DNA from: Stieleria maiorica
GTDB taxonomy: Bacteria; Planctomycetota; Planctomycetia; Pirellulales; Pirellulaceae
Direction: 5' to 3'
NCBI RefSeq assembly: GCF_008035925.1
Contig: NZ_CP036264.1
Span: 457,774 to 521,773 of the forward strand
Length of the DNA stretch: 64,000 nt
The position numbers and the translations under genes were made by a program. The notes beneath the pieces were generated by a model. It was not told the origin of the DNA, did no database searches, and saw only the letters and a list, made by a program, of their open reading frames with translations. Shown piece after piece: positions 50,941-60,231 of this stretch (within the stretch, counting starts at the first letter, position 1; each line of letters starts with the position of its first letter).

Positions 50941-53679
50941 ATGACCGCCGAAGATCGCCGCCTGCAAGAAAGCGCCCAACGACTTCAAAACTGGCAGCGT
51001 TGGGGGCCGTATCTGTCGGAGCGACAATGGGGGACGGTCCGCGAAGATTACAGCGACGGTGGCGATGCGACCTGGAGCTATTTCCCCCACGATCACGCGC
51101 GTAGCCGGGCGTACCGCTGGGGTGAAGACGGGCTGCTGGGGATCACCGACCGCGAAGGCCGGCTGTGCTTTTCGGTCGCGTTGTGGAACGGCCGCGACCC
51201 GATTCTCAAAGAACGCCTGTTCGGCGTGACCGGCCCGGAAGGCAACCATGGCGAAGATGTCAAAGAGTGTTATTACTATCTCGACAGCACTCCGACGCAC
51301 AGCTACATGCGGGCGTTGTACAAGTACCCGCATGCCATCTTTCCTTACGACGAATTGGTCGACGTTTCACGCAGCCGTGGACGTACCGAGCCGGAATACG
51401 AACTGACCGACACCGGCGTCTTTGACCAATCCCGTTACTTCGACGTCGAAGTCGAATACGCCAAGTCCGGTCCCGACGACATCCTGATCCGGTTGAACAT
51501 CACCAACCGTGGGCCCCAGCCGGCGGTGCTGCACGTCTTGCCCCAGCTGTTCTTCCGCAACACGTGGACGTGGCAATGCACCGACGAAGGTTGCACCACA
51601 CGGCCGACGATGAAACTGGTCGGCGACGTCGTCAAAACGTTTCACGAGACGCTTAACGAGTTCTGGTTTGCCTGTGATTGCATGGGCACCCCGGAGACCT
51701 GGGCGTGGCTGTTCACCGACAACGAGACCAACGCCGTTCGGCACCCCGATCTGGCATCGGAATCCGACTACTACAAGGACGCGTTTCACCAGTTCGTCGT
51801 CAAGGGTGAGGTCAGCACGGTCAATCCGGATCAACGGGGCACCAAGTGCGCCGCCTATGGACTGGATCTGGTGTTACCCGGCGTGACCAAGACGATCAAG
51901 ATGCGATTGTCCAGCACCGAGGAATCGATCGTCACGAAGGACTGCGGCGGCGACATCAAACGCTACTCGGCTCTGGCATTGGGCGAGTCCTTTGACTCGA
52001 TGTTCGAGCAGCGAAAAACGGAGGCGGATGAGTTCTACGCCACCCGCATCCCCGATTCGGTTCCCGAGTGCCGGCGTCCGGTAATCCGCCAGGCCTACGC
52101 CGGGCTGCTGTGGACCAAGCAGTTCTATCATTACGTGGTCCGCACCTGGCTGGATGGTGACCCCAACGGTCCGGCCATCAGCGACGCACGGCGGCTCGGA
52201 CGCAACAGCGAATGGCGTCACCTGTTCAACCGCGACGTGATTTCGATGCCCGACAAGTGGGAGTACCCTTGGTACGCCGCCTGGGACTTGGCGTTTCACA
52301 TGGTTCCGATGGCGCACCTGGATTACGGATTCGCCAGGGACCAGATGATCCTGTTCCTGCGCGAATGGTACATGCATCCCAACGGCCAAATCCCGGCCTA
52401 TGAATGGCACCTCGATGACGTCAATCCGCCGGTCCACGCCTGGGGCGTGTGGCAGGTTTACAAGGCCAGCGGCCCGCCGCACCAGAGAGACAAACTGTTT
52501 CTGGCCCGGGCGTTTCAAAAGTTACTGCTGAACTTCACCTGGTGGGTCAACCGCAAGGACCCGCGTGGCAAGAACATTTTTTCCGGCGGGTTTCTGGGGC
52601 TGGACAACATCGGGGTCTTTGATCGCAGCAAACCGCTGCCGCGAGGTCATTTGGAGCAAGCCGACGGGACGGCTTGGATGGCGTTTTACTGTGGCACGAT
52701 GCTGCGGATGGCGATCGAGTTGGCCGACAAGAATGAAGCCTACGGCGACATGGCCAGCAAGTTCTTTGAGCACTACATCGCCATCGCCGAAGCGATGAAC
52801 AGCATGGACGGTTCGGGGTTGTGGGACGAATCCGAAGGCTTCTATTACGACCATCTGTTCGTCGACGGCCAATCGATTCCGATCCGCGTGCGGTCACTGG
52901 TCGGATTGCTGCCGCTGACCACCGGTGTGATTCTGGAAGAAGAGGTCATCGACAAGCTGCCGGGTTTCAAGAAACGGATGAAATGGTTCCTGAACAGCCG
53001 CCCCGATCTGACGCAACACATGACGTACATGGAGGGCGAGGATCCCGAGGAGACGACGATCACTCGCCGCTTGTTGGCGATCCCCAGCGAAGATCGCTTT
53101 CGACGTTTGCTGAGCGTGATGCTGGACGAAACGGAGTTCTTGTCACCCTATGGCATTCGCAGCATGTCGGCCGCCCACGGCGCCGAGCCATTCGTGTTCG
53201 ATTTCGGCGGCCAGCACCACGAAGTCCAGTACGTGCCCGGGGAGAGCGAGAGCGGGATGTTCGGCGGCAACAGCAATTGGCGCGGACCGATCTGGTTCCC
53301 GATGAATTACCTGATCATCCAGTCGCTGAAACGTTACCACGCCTTCTACGGCGAATCCTTCCAGGTCGAATGTCCGACCGGCAGCGGGAACCGTATGACG
53401 CTGATGGAAGTCGCCCGAGAATTGGAGGACCGCTGCATTTCGCTGTTCGAGTGCGATGAGACGGGGGCCCGCCCGTCGCATGGCGAGGAATCGTGTTACA
53501 GCGACGATCCGGCTTGGAAAGACCTGATTCTGTTCTACGAGTACTTCCACGCCGACAACGGAAAAGGGCTCGGGGCGAGCCACCAAACCGGTTGGACGGC
53601 GCTGGTGGCGTCGATGATCCGCAGTCAGGCCGACGTGCCCAAGCATCTTGGCGAGACCCTGATCCCCGGACGCGGTTGA
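50941..53679 (+). CDS. Large GH63-like glucosidase
   Basis: 912 residues, no signal peptide. The N-terminal 400 residues form a beta-rich domain (WSYFPHDHARSRAYRWGEDG, LFGVTGPEGNHGEDVKE, YYYLDSTPTHSYM). It is followed by an (alpha/alpha)6 toroid typical of the MGH1/GH63 clan: KWEYPWYAAWDLAFHMVPMAHLDYGFA, GQIPAYEWHLDDVNPPVHAWGVWQVYK, LEQADGTAWMAFYCGTML, and SESGMFGGNSNWRGPIWFPMNYL. The acidic residues in the WDLAF and EWHLDD segments are likely catalytic candidates. Family members remove glucose from oligosaccharides or glucosylglycerate-type solutes. Length and motifs match the planctomycete/cyanobacterial cytoplasmic glucosidases. Followed by a repeat and then a convergent gene. Confidence 0.93.
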   Translation: MTAEDRRLQESAQRLQNWQRWGPYLSERQWGTVREDYSDGGDATWSYFPHDHARSRAYRWGEDGLLGITDREGRLCFSVALWNGRDPILKERLFGVTGPEGNHGEDVKECYYYLDSTPTHSYMRALYKYPHAIFPYDELVDVSRSRGRTEPEYELTDTGVFDQSRYFDVEVEYAKSGPDDILIRLNITNRGPQPAVLHVLPQLFFRNTWTWQCTDEGCTTRPTMKLVGDVVKTFHETLNEFWFACDCMGTPETWAWLFTDNETNAVRHPDLASESDYYKDAFHQFVVKGEVSTVNPDQRGTKCAAYGLDLVLPGVTKTIKMRLSSTEESIVTKDCGGDIKRYSALALGESFDSMFEQRKTEADEFYATRIPDSVPECRRPVIRQAYAGLLWTKQFYHYVVRTWLDGDPNGPAISDARRLGRNSEWRHLFNRDVISMPDKWEYPWYAAWDLAFHMVPMAHLDYGFARDQMILFLREWYMHPNGQIPAYEWHLDDVNPPVHAWGVWQVYKASGPPHQRDKLFLARAFQKLLLNFTWWVNRKDPRGKNIFSGGFLGLDNIGVFDRSKPLPRGHLEQADGTAWMAFYCGTMLRMAIELADKNEAYGDMASKFFEHYIAIAEAMNSMDGSGLWDESEGFYYDHLFVDGQSIPIRVRSLVGLLPLTTGVILEEEVIDKLPGFKKRMKWFLNSRPDLTQHMTYMEGEDPEETTITRRLLAIPSEDRFRRLLSVMLDETEFLSPYGIRSMSAAHGAEPFVFDFGGQHHEVQYVPGESESGMFGGNSNWRGPIWFPMNYLIIQSLKRYHAFYGESFQVECPTGSGNRMTLMEVARELEDRCISLFECDETGARPSHGEESCYSDDPAWKDLILFYEYFHADNGKGLGASHQTGWTALVASMIRSQADVPKHLGETLIPGRG

Positions 53680-53719
53680 CGCGCCGCTTGGGGACGAAAT
53701 GCATCGTAACTCGCCGTGC

Positions 53720-53792
53720 GAACGTAGCTACCTTCGCCAGAAGGTGGATCCCCAGCGAATACCACGCTCTGGCGAGCGTAGCTACGTCAACG
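53720..53792. repeat. Palindromic repeat, family G
   Basis: GAACGTAGCTACCTTCGCCA at the left and TGGCGAGCGTAGCTACG at the right form an inverted repeat around a loop of about 35 bases. It lies in the 126-base gap between convergent genes. Confidence 0.78.
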
Positions 53793-53805
53793 TGGCGCTG
53801 TCCAG

Positions 53806-54222
53806 CTACAGCCCGGTCAGGGTCAGCACGAGTCGGCGGGAGCCGCCGTGGTTGCGGTGTTCGCACAGGTAGATGCCCTGCCAGGATCCCAACAGCAACC
53901 GGCCGCCGCCGATCGGGATCTGGACGCTGGCCCCCATCATGCTGGCTTTGACGTGGGCCGGCATGTCGTCGCGGCCCTCCAGGGTGTGAACGTAGGGCAA
54001 GGTTTCCGGGACCGCATGGTTCATCGCCGTTTCGAAGTCGGTCCGAACATCCGGGTCCGCGTTTTCATTGATGGTCAACGAAGCGCTGGTGTGTTGGATA
54101 AAGACATGCAGCATGCCGGTCTGCACGGTGGCGATCTCGGGCACACAGTCCACGACTTCGTCGGTCACCAAATGGAATCCGCGGGGCCGCGCCGAAAGTG
54201 TCAAAGTTCGCTGAACCCACAT
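53806..54222 (-). CDS. YjbQ / UPF0047 family protein
   Basis: 138 residues. Start at 54222 with AAGG and GAGG upstream. Conserved blocks are GMLHVFIQHTSASLTINENADPDV, YVHTLEGRDDMPAHVKASMMG, SVQIPIGGGRLLLGSWQGIYLCEHRNHGGSRRLVLT. This is the standard UPF0047 length and pattern; some members have thiamine-phosphate-synthase-like activity in vitro, so a precise role is uncertain. The His and Glu residues in HTSASL and WQGIYLCEHR are conserved across the family. The frame upstream of the start is open for 126 bases but has no conserved sequence. Cytoplasmic trimer expected from the family. Confidence 0.94.
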   Translation of the reverse strand: MWVQRTLTLSARPRGFHLVTDEVVDCVPEIATVQTGMLHVFIQHTSASLTINENADPDVRTDFETAMNHAVPETLPYVHTLEGRDDMPAHVKASMMGASVQIPIGGGRLLLGSWQGIYLCEHRNHGGSRRLVLTLTGL

Positions 54223-54776
54223 GCCTTGCCTCACCGTTGCGAAATAGTCGAACCGAAAAAAGTGCGACAAAGAAAAAAACGGATTTTTTTTCGACCGCGA
54301 TCGGATCTGAAACCTAGCGATTGTGCCCCGTTTTCTCGGGGGCGGCAAGGTGACACCACCCGCGGATGCACTTTTGTTGTCGCGCCCCCATTGACGGCTT
54401 GCAGGTGAACTGTTTCACCGCGGCGTGCGGACTATGTTAAGATCCGCCCCCTTGGATCGCAAAGGGACGATGAACCCGGATTCGGGTCCCGCTTGATGGC
54501 CGATCAGCCGGCGGGGATCGTCGTCTGTGGGAACCCGAAAATCGTTGCGGACGGCCTCTATCGGGTACACCCCGGAGGTTCGGAACCACCCGACAATTTT
54601 CTTGACTCCCGTCTACCAACGTTAATAATCCCCTCGTCCCAGCCCGACTTGCGCGGAAAAACGCGCGAGGGCAGCGAGCGAACATTCACCATACATGTGG
54701 GTCGGAAAGGTCCGACGCGCGACAAATGTTCAGGCCTGACGGCCGAACCCTTACTAACATTTTTGAGCGGAACCCT
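54223..54776. other. Intergenic region and long leader of the small protein at 54777
   Basis: About 550 bases between divergent genes. No gene is apparent. There is a promoter-like pair at 54602-54629 and several short inverted repeats (CGCGGAAAAACGCGCG near 54653; AAAGGTCCGAC paired with GTCGGAAAGG around 54702). These could fold in the leader RNA. Confidence 0.55.
54602..54629 (+). promoter_or_regulatory. Predicted promoter for the small conserved protein
   Basis: TTGACT at 54602-54607, then 16 bases, then AATAAT at 54624-54629. The -35 matches well and the -10 moderately. It would give a leader of about 140 bases before the ATG at 54777. Confidence 0.4.
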
Positions 54777-55010
54777 ATGAAAGACATGACGCGTTGTAAG
54801 AACGTTTTCGAAGCCATCCTTCGTTACGGTCACGATGAAGATTTCGTGCCCCATGAAGACGATCGATTCTCGCCGACCGACGCGCCGGCGGGAAGCCCGG
54901 AGAAGATTGAAGTACTGCGAAGCCGAGTGGAGCGTGGCCAGCCGTTGTGGCACAACACCGACCGCGTCGATTACAGCGGCCTGACCGGCGCCATCCGCCC
55001 CCGCGAGTAG
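54777..55010 (+). CDS. Small conserved planctomycete protein
   Basis: 77 residues. The start at 54777 has GAGCGG about eight bases upstream. The frame is open 51 bases further upstream. Sequence features: MKDMTRCKNVFEAILRYGHDEDFVPHED, then EKIEVLRSRVERGQPLWHNTDRVDYSGLTGAIRPRE. The DYSGLTG and PLWH blocks are seen in short conserved planctomycete proteins with no known function. It is acidic and probably cytoplasmic. A strong intrinsic terminator follows 55 bases after the stop, so the gene is likely monocistronic. Confidence 0.78.
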   Translation: MKDMTRCKNVFEAILRYGHDEDFVPHEDDRFSPTDAPAGSPEKIEVLRSRVERGQPLWHNTDRVDYSGLTGAIRPRE

Positions 55011-55064
55011 AATCGCACGTCGCGGGCCTGTCAGCAGGCCAGAATCGCAACAACCGACCCAGAG

Positions 55065-55096
55065 ACCCCGTGAGTGTCATGCTCGCGGGGTTTTTT
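55065..55096 (+). terminator. Intrinsic terminator after the small conserved protein
   Basis: ACCCCGTGAG pairs with CTCGCGGGGT (one G-U pair) around a seven-base loop, followed directly by six T residues. It is the best rho-independent terminator on the plus strand in this window. Confidence 0.88.
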
Positions 55097-55162
55097 CGTG
55101 CGGTTGCATTAGGTATCGGAATTCGCAAACGGGTCGTTGATCGATTCGACCTCAAGCCCCCA

Positions 55163-55239
55163 TGCCAGCCCGACGCGTGAGCGAGGGGCCCGCGAGCGAG
55201 GGTCCACTGGGCGTCCCTCGCTCACGCGTCGGGCTGGCA
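55163..55239. repeat. Palindromic repeat, family E
   Basis: TGCCAGCCCGACGCGTGAGC followed by GAGGG on the left, and the inverse CCCTCGCTCACGCGTCGGGC plus TGGCA on the right. The arms are perfect over more than 20 bases. Second copy at 63717-63774. Confidence 0.9.
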
Positions 55240-55291
55240 CCATTGCGCTTGGCGGATCGCCGAAAGCCTAGCCGGCTTCCGCTACGGTCCC

Positions 55292-55876
55292 TTATCCCCG
55301 ACGCCGTTCCAACAGCACCAGCATCAGCAGTGCCATCAGCGAGCGCAGCTCGTCGTCTTCGGGCATGTCGTTGATCTTTTCGATGACGTACTTGCCTTCG
55401 AACACCGCCGGTTTTTTGATCAATTTCAGCAGCGGCGTCCCGTCGGGGCGGGAGACGATGTAGGTGGGGTTGAGCAAGTAGACGGCGAGCAGGCCCAGGA
55501 TCGGGATCTCGCCGAGGATACTCTCGAGGACCTTTTTCATCGGGCTCTCTTCGTGGATCTCCATGTCGATTTCGCCGTCTTGCATCACCTGATAGTGCGC
55601 CGCCCACAACGATCGCATCCCCTTGCGGCGGACCGATCCCCAGGGATTGCCGGCCGCGTCGGTGAAGCTGTAGTTGGCCGAGAAATCCAACACCTTGTCG
55701 GCTTCGATTCGAAAGATCAGTTGCGATTGTTTCTCATCGTTGTAGATCTCGACCTTCTCTTTCAGCTTGAACATCTTTTGTTTGATGAACATCAACACGT
55801 TGCCGCCGGCGTCGGTGGCAACGATCCGCTGGCCGAACGTCAGGAGTTTGAAGCTGAGCTGAAGAGGGTACTGCAT
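55292..55876 (-). CDS. LURP-one-related / tubby-like domain protein
   Basis: 194 residues from the Met at 55876. The twelve-stranded pattern typical of the LOR family (PF04525) is visible: FGQRIVATDAGGNVLMFIKQKMFKLKEKVEIYNDEKQSQLIFRIEADKVLDFSANYSFTDAAGNPWGSVRRKGMRSLWAAHYQVM. A hydrophobic helix near 130 (IPILGLLAVYLLNPTYIVS) and the C-terminal LMALLMLVLLERRRG follow. These proteins bind lipid or membranes in plants, and the bacterial role is unknown. The Leu-rich C-terminus suggests membrane contact. Preceded by family D repeat DNA. Confidence 0.88.
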   Translation of the reverse strand: MQYPLQLSFKLLTFGQRIVATDAGGNVLMFIKQKMFKLKEKVEIYNDEKQSQLIFRIEADKVLDFSANYSFTDAAGNPWGSVRRKGMRSLWAAHYQVMQDGEIDMEIHEESPMKKVLESILGEIPILGLLAVYLLNPTYIVSRPDGTPLLKLIKKPAVFEGKYVIEKINDMPEDDELRSLMALLMLVLLERRRG

Positions 55877-55993
55877 GGGATCGGGCTCAAACGAGAAGAA
55901 CGGGGGAACGTCATGAGGAGTGGCGCGAGGCGTCAGCAACGGAATCGTAGTCTACCGCAACTCAATCTGCGAATTTGCCAAGGCGTTCCGACT

Positions 55994-56069
55994 GTCGCCG
56001 TGTTCTCCGAACTCGGCGCACACGCGAATGCGAAGCATTGCCCGCGCCGACCTCGGAGAGGACGGCGAC
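55994..56069. repeat. Palindromic repeat, family D (single copy)
   Basis: Arms GTCGCCGTGTTCTCCGAACT plus CGGCG and CGCCGACCTCGGAGAGGACG plus GCGAC, loop containing GCGAAGCATTGCCC. The same element as 21401-21478. Confidence 0.88.
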
Positions 56070-56128
56070 TGTCCAGCCCAATCGAAAACGAAGCCGCGGT
56101 GGGCTACTTGTTGTAACCGATGGGACGC

Positions 56129-56166
56129 AAAAAAACCGCGTGCCGGAATCTGACGGCACGCGGTTT
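56129..56166 (-). terminator. Intrinsic terminator of the DUF3467 gene
   Basis: On the minus strand, AAACCGCGTGCCG pairs perfectly with CGGCACGCGGTTT over 13 bases with an eight-base loop, and the transcript then continues with a run of seven U residues. Confidence 0.92.
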
Positions 56167-56209
56167 ACAAAATTTCTGGGCCACGGCGAATGAGTCGCCG
56201 ACGACGCGA

Positions 56210-56611
56210 CTACTCGGCTGCGGGAGCCGGTGCAGATTGCTGCTGGGGCGCCGACTGTTGCTGTTGCGCCAATCCGGGACGGACACGCTTGTTGATGTCG
56301 GTTTCCAGAACGCCGAAGACGGCTTCGTGACGAGCGATCGACATCTGCAAGGCAGCCAGCAGACGCTTGGCCGTGTAGAAGTTGACGATGATGCGTTGCT
56401 TGACTTCGATCGGCTCCTTCGGAACACCGATCGGCTGCGGGTTCAGACCGAAGTCGACGATCAACTCTTCCGGTGATCCGGTCACGCGGCAGAAGTTGGC
56501 GTACGTCGCCATCGTGTTGTTGTCGTTGACCTGAACTTGCACGGGCTGTTGCGTCTGCGCTTGTTCGGCGGGCGGTGCTGCTGCTTCAGGTTTTTTGGTT
56601 TCATCAGCCAT
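56210..56611 (-). CDS. DUF3467 family protein
   Basis: 133 residues. The N-terminal 35 residues are Ala/Pro/Gln/Glu-rich (ETKKPEAAAPPAEQAQTQQP), then the DUF3467 core starts: ATYANFCRVTGSPEELIVDFGLNPQ and IEVKQRIIVNFYTAKRLLAALQMSIARHEAVFGVLETDINKRV. The Gln/Ala/Pro-rich tail is probably disordered. DUF3467 is a small bacterial family without a known role. The strong terminator directly downstream indicates a separate transcript. The start at 56611 is the only Met before the conserved core. No Shine-Dalgarno site stands out. Confidence 0.93.
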   Translation of the reverse strand: MADETKKPEAAAPPAEQAQTQQPVQVQVNDNNTMATYANFCRVTGSPEELIVDFGLNPQPIGVPKEPIEVKQRIIVNFYTAKRLLAALQMSIARHEAVFGVLETDINKRVRPGLAQQQQSAPQQQSAPAPAAE

Positions 56612-56898
56612 CGATGAAAATTCTCCACTCGGGGTTAGGGTCGCGATCGTGATCCGACGATTGGAGGCAGATCGCTGAAAAAGGGGAAAGGTCGATTCTG
56701 GGGTCGGCTATCACCGATCGCGACACCGCGAGGTTTCATCCTAACGATCACGATTGGCTACGGAAACCGACCCGCAAGGGAAATTCAATTCACGCTTGTT
56801 GCAATGAGTTAAGTAGAGGCAAAGTACGTGGACTAGGAAAAACGGAGGTTTAAATAGGGAAAAGGGAGCAAGCGGGCAAAACAGATTGCATCACCGAT

Positions 56899-59142
56899 TC
56901 AAAACTCAAAATTGAAGGTCTTTGCGATCACGCGCCAGAGCCGTTGCCCAAGCGATTTCTTGTCGACGTGGACCTTGGCACTGCCGCGATAGCCGGGGCG
57001 GAGCGGCAGGTCCGTGGCATCGGTTTCCAAGGGAACGCGGGCCTGGTAGGTGACGCTGCGCGGTTTGACCTGGCCGGTGGCGGGATCGATTTCGGTCTGC
57101 AGATCGCTGCCGGTCTGGCTGGACATAGACGTCGACGTCATCCGCAGCGGTTCGCGAGACTTTTCGCTGATTGTTCCGGAAAACGTTTCCAGTCGTCGCG
57201 AGTCGAGCTTCATGTCGACCGCTTGTCCCTCGCGAACCAGTTGGACGTCGCCTTGATCGATCGCCAAAATCGCTTCGAAGTCGTCGGCGTTGCCGATTTC
57301 GCATAGCAAGTCGTCGGAGGTCAGCATCGCGCCTCGGTTGCACAGTTCCAACGGAGACCCGGACCAGGAGGGCAATTGGCCGTCGTCACCTTCGCGCTCG
57401 GGACGCCGCGGCGGCGGAATGACGTAGCCGGAAATCGGCGCCGTGATCGTCAGACGGTCGATCTCGACTTGTGTTTTTTTCTTCAGTTCGGTGATCGAGT
57501 CCAGGATTTCTTGCTGTGTCTCGAGCTGAGCGGCAAGCGATCGATCCGAGAAAACCCGGTCGCCCAGTTTCTCCAGTTGAACCCTGGCGACGGCCTCCTC
57601 GATCTCCAGATCCTTCATCCGCATCTCAAGGTCCGGATTCTTCAGCACCGCGATCGTGTCGCCGACCTGGACGACTTGGCCCGGTGAGACCGTTTCGACG
57701 ATTTGGCCGACACTGCCCGCGTAGACGCGGCCTGCTTCGGTCGGTCGAATTTCGAAGGCACAGTCGATATGGTGCGGAAGCTTGATGAAGCACACCGCGG
57801 CAATGATCAATGAGACGACCGACAGGGTGACCATCACATTAAAACGTTTCACTTTCGAAAGTCTCCCAGGAGTTCGACAGAACTTCCATGTTTGAATCAC
57901 GGGCTGAGCGACCAGTCCCGAAAAACCGATCACCGCGACCATCCGGCCGATCACTTCCAAGCCATAGGGTTCGAGCACTTTGATGACGAACCAACAGATG
58001 GAGAACACGACGACCCAACGATAGATCACGCTGGCGATGGTGAAGAGTGCAAAATAGACGCGCCCCCGCGTCGGCAAAAACGGATCGTCTTGCAGTTCCA
58101 ACCCCAAACACGTTTTCTGGAACCAGCGTTTCAGGACCTCGGTGCTCTTTTGACGAAGGTTGGGGATCTCCAACATGTCCATCAAAATGTAATAACCGTC
58201 GAACCGCAGCAGCGGGTTCCCGTTGACCAACACGGTGCTGACGACGTTCAAGAACATCATGTTCAGACACAGGTCGTTGATCGTCGTTCCCGATTCGGTC
58301 AAAAACCACACGAAGGCGGCGATCGAGGCCAGGATCATTTCGACGTAAATCCCGCCGGCACCGATCCAGACCCGCTTCCATTTGTTCGGCAGCATCCATG
58401 AATCGGAGACGTTGCAATACAGGCAGGGTGTGAAGACCAACAGCATGAAACCGATCTCGTGACACTCGCCGCCGAACTTTTTACAGCTCAGCCCGTGCCC
58501 GAATTCGTGCAACACTTTGACGATCGCCATCGTCGCGGCCAGGATCAGCCAACGGTCGGCGGCAAAGAACTGTTGGAACGTCGGCAGCCGCGAATAGACC
58601 GTTTCATATTGTGTCGCCAACATCAGCGACGCGGTCAGAAACAGCCCGATGAAAAACAGCAGTGCCGGGACGGTGAACATCCAGCCGAACCACGGCAGGA
58701 TCGCGTTCAAGATGCGTTCGGGGTCGAAGCCGCGAAACCGCAGGGCGAAGACGTTGGCCATCTTGCCCATCATTTCTTTGTTCTTTTTCTTTCGCCCGCG
58801 ATGACGCAGTGCCTTTCCCTGGCCGGGCGAATTGCTGATCACCAACCCGCTGCGGTGCAGCATGCCGATGAATTGTTGCAGGTCGCCGAAGGTGATCTTT
58901 TGGGGAGCGAATCGCTGTTCGAATCCGTCCTTGATCTGCTGCAAACTGACGTGCCCATCGAGCATGTTCAGGATGAAGTACTCCTCGTCATGGAAACGGA
59001 AGTACTGCAGCCCGACGGGTTCTTTCAGCACCCAGTAGCCGGTCCCTTGGTAGCGATGTCGACTGGCCGTCAAATCAGGACGTTTGCGCACCGTGAGCGG
59101 GCGCGACGAACTGCTGACGAGTGATTCGGCAAGTGTGGCCAT
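56899..59142 (-). CDS. M50-type membrane metalloprotease with PqqD-like N-terminus and HlyD-like C-terminus
   Basis: 747 residues. Residues 30-105 (GYWVLKEPVGLQYFRFHDEEYFILNMLDGHVS ... MLHRSGLVI) resemble a PqqD/RRE-like winged domain, which in RiPP systems binds leader peptides. The membrane part has about seven helices with HEFGH at 212-216 and NGNPLLRFDGYY (D315) as the third ligand of a site-2-protease-type M50 site. The C-terminal half (from about 460) is a barrel-sandwich and long-helix adaptor of the HlyD/biotin-lipoyl type (VGQIVETVSPGQVVQVGDTIAVLKNPDLE, and PISGYVIPP). It is the last gene of three that run together on the minus strand; 79 bases separate it from the next. Confidence 0.92.
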   Translation of the reverse strand: MATLAESLVSSSSRPLTVRKRPDLTASRHRYQGTGYWVLKEPVGLQYFRFHDEEYFILNMLDGHVSLQQIKDGFEQRFAPQKITFGDLQQFIGMLHRSGLVISNSPGQGKALRHRGRKKKNKEMMGKMANVFALRFRGFDPERILNAILPWFGWMFTVPALLFFIGLFLTASLMLATQYETVYSRLPTFQQFFAADRWLILAATMAIVKVLHEFGHGLSCKKFGGECHEIGFMLLVFTPCLYCNVSDSWMLPNKWKRVWIGAGGIYVEMILASIAAFVWFLTESGTTINDLCLNMMFLNVVSTVLVNGNPLLRFDGYYILMDMLEIPNLRQKSTEVLKRWFQKTCLGLELQDDPFLPTRGRVYFALFTIASVIYRWVVVFSICWFVIKVLEPYGLEVIGRMVAVIGFSGLVAQPVIQTWKFCRTPGRLSKVKRFNVMVTLSVVSLIIAAVCFIKLPHHIDCAFEIRPTEAGRVYAGSVGQIVETVSPGQVVQVGDTIAVLKNPDLEMRMKDLEIEEAVARVQLEKLGDRVFSDRSLAAQLETQQEILDSITELKKKTQVEIDRLTITAPISGYVIPPPRRPEREGDDGQLPSWSGSPLELCNRGAMLTSDDLLCEIGNADDFEAILAIDQGDVQLVREGQAVDMKLDSRRLETFSGTISEKSREPLRMTSTSMSSQTGSDLQTEIDPATGQVKPRSVTYQARVPLETDATDLPLRPGYRGSAKVHVDKKSLGQRLWRVIAKTFNFEF

Positions 59143-59221
59143 CTATTTCGACAATACACCCAAAAGAACGAACGCGAATCTCAAGCCTGGAACTTGAGAC
59201 CTGAGACCTGAGACCTGTCCC

Positions 59222-60178
59222 CTAAAACAACCCGCCGGCCGCCGGCGGCATGATTTGCATCGTCGCCCGCATCCCGGGCTTGATCAACCAATCGTCACCG
59301 TCGCGTTGATTGGGGACTTTGACCCAAATACGATGCCGCTTGTTGAGGTCAAGTTCCATGCTGACGTAGTCGATTTTTCCGACGAAGGTCTGGATGACCG
59401 GATTGGTGCTTGTGCCACCGACAGTGATTTCGACTTTCACGTCAGCGCCTTTTTGGATTTGACCGGCGTAGCGAAATGCGTCGATGAACCCTTCGACGCG
59501 AACGAAATCCATTTGCACCAGTTCGACGATCGGGCTGCCCGGTTGGACCCATTCACCGAGTTGGGCGAAGCGGTTTTCGACATACGCGTCGAATTCGGCG
59601 CGGATGGTTCGCATCTCGATGTCGGATTGGGCAAGCTTCGTGCCAACCTTCTTGGCGACATACTCGGCCATCGCGGTGTTTTCGTTCAGGTCGGCCAGTT
59701 CGATACGCAGAATCGCACGATCGGCTTCGGCCTGCTTCTTGAGCATTTCAAATTGCGGTGCGGCGCCTTTGGCATACAGGTCGCGATAGGCGGCCGCTTC
59801 TTGGCGGGCGATCACTTCGCTTTGCACCGCATCGCGTTTGTTGACGTCGTTTTGCGCGTTCAGTTTGGCGACCAGTTCCTCAGCCTCTTTCAATTCCAAT
59901 GCCAATCGTGCTTGTTGGTCATCGACGATCGCGATGACATCCCCTTTCTTGATCGACATGCCTTCTTCGACGGACAACTGTGTCAGCTTGCCCTGCGACT
60001 CCGAGGGCACCTTGGTCTTGTTGATGAACCGCACCATGCAGTTTTCCACCAAGATGCCCGCATCGCTGTCGATGGAGGGTTGGCCGGCGGATTGGGCACC
60101 TGCCGGTGCGACGTGAACGGCGATGGCCATCACGCTGCCGAGCAACGTGCCGAAAAAGAATGCGTTTCGTTTAAACAT
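59222..60178 (-). CDS. HlyD-family membrane fusion protein
   Basis: 318 residues from the Met at 60178. Signal-anchor-like N-terminus (MFKRNAFFFGTLLGSVMAIAVHVAPAGA). The beta-barrel/lipoyl region has GKLTQLSVEEGMSIKKGDVIAIVDD and a coiled-coil hairpin (ALELKEAEELVAKLNAQNDVNKRD ... KKQAEADRAILRIELADLN). It is followed by the second lipoyl half IRAEFDAYVENRFAQLGEWVQPGSPIVELVQ and a membrane-proximal beta domain. Such proteins normally bridge an inner-membrane pump to an outer-membrane channel, neither of which is here. It sits between the GAF-HlyD gene and the M50 gene, with 53 and 79 base gaps, so one operon is probable. Confidence 0.9.
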   Translation of the reverse strand: MFKRNAFFFGTLLGSVMAIAVHVAPAGAQSAGQPSIDSDAGILVENCMVRFINKTKVPSESQGKLTQLSVEEGMSIKKGDVIAIVDDQQARLALELKEAEELVAKLNAQNDVNKRDAVQSEVIARQEAAAYRDLYAKGAAPQFEMLKKQAEADRAILRIELADLNENTAMAEYVAKKVGTKLAQSDIEMRTIRAEFDAYVENRFAQLGEWVQPGSPIVELVQMDFVRVEGFIDAFRYAGQIQKGADVKVEITVGGTSTNPVIQTFVGKIDYVSMELDLNKRHRIWVKVPNQRDGDDWLIKPGMRATMQIMPPAAGGLF

Positions 60179-60231
60179 GGATGTCGGTGGTCTGTGGTTG
60201 AGTAGCCGAGCAGATGATTGGCGGGAGCGGA

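Larger units (their letters stand above)
55877..56209. other. Intergenic region with family D palindrome and terminator
   Basis: About 330 bases holding the family D copy at 55994-56069 and the terminator of the DUF3467 gene at 56129-56166. No gene. Confidence 0.75.

Noticed and set aside
59196-59218. Short GAGACCT tandem repeat
   Set aside because: Three copies of a seven-base unit only; too short to support a function and not part of a gene.
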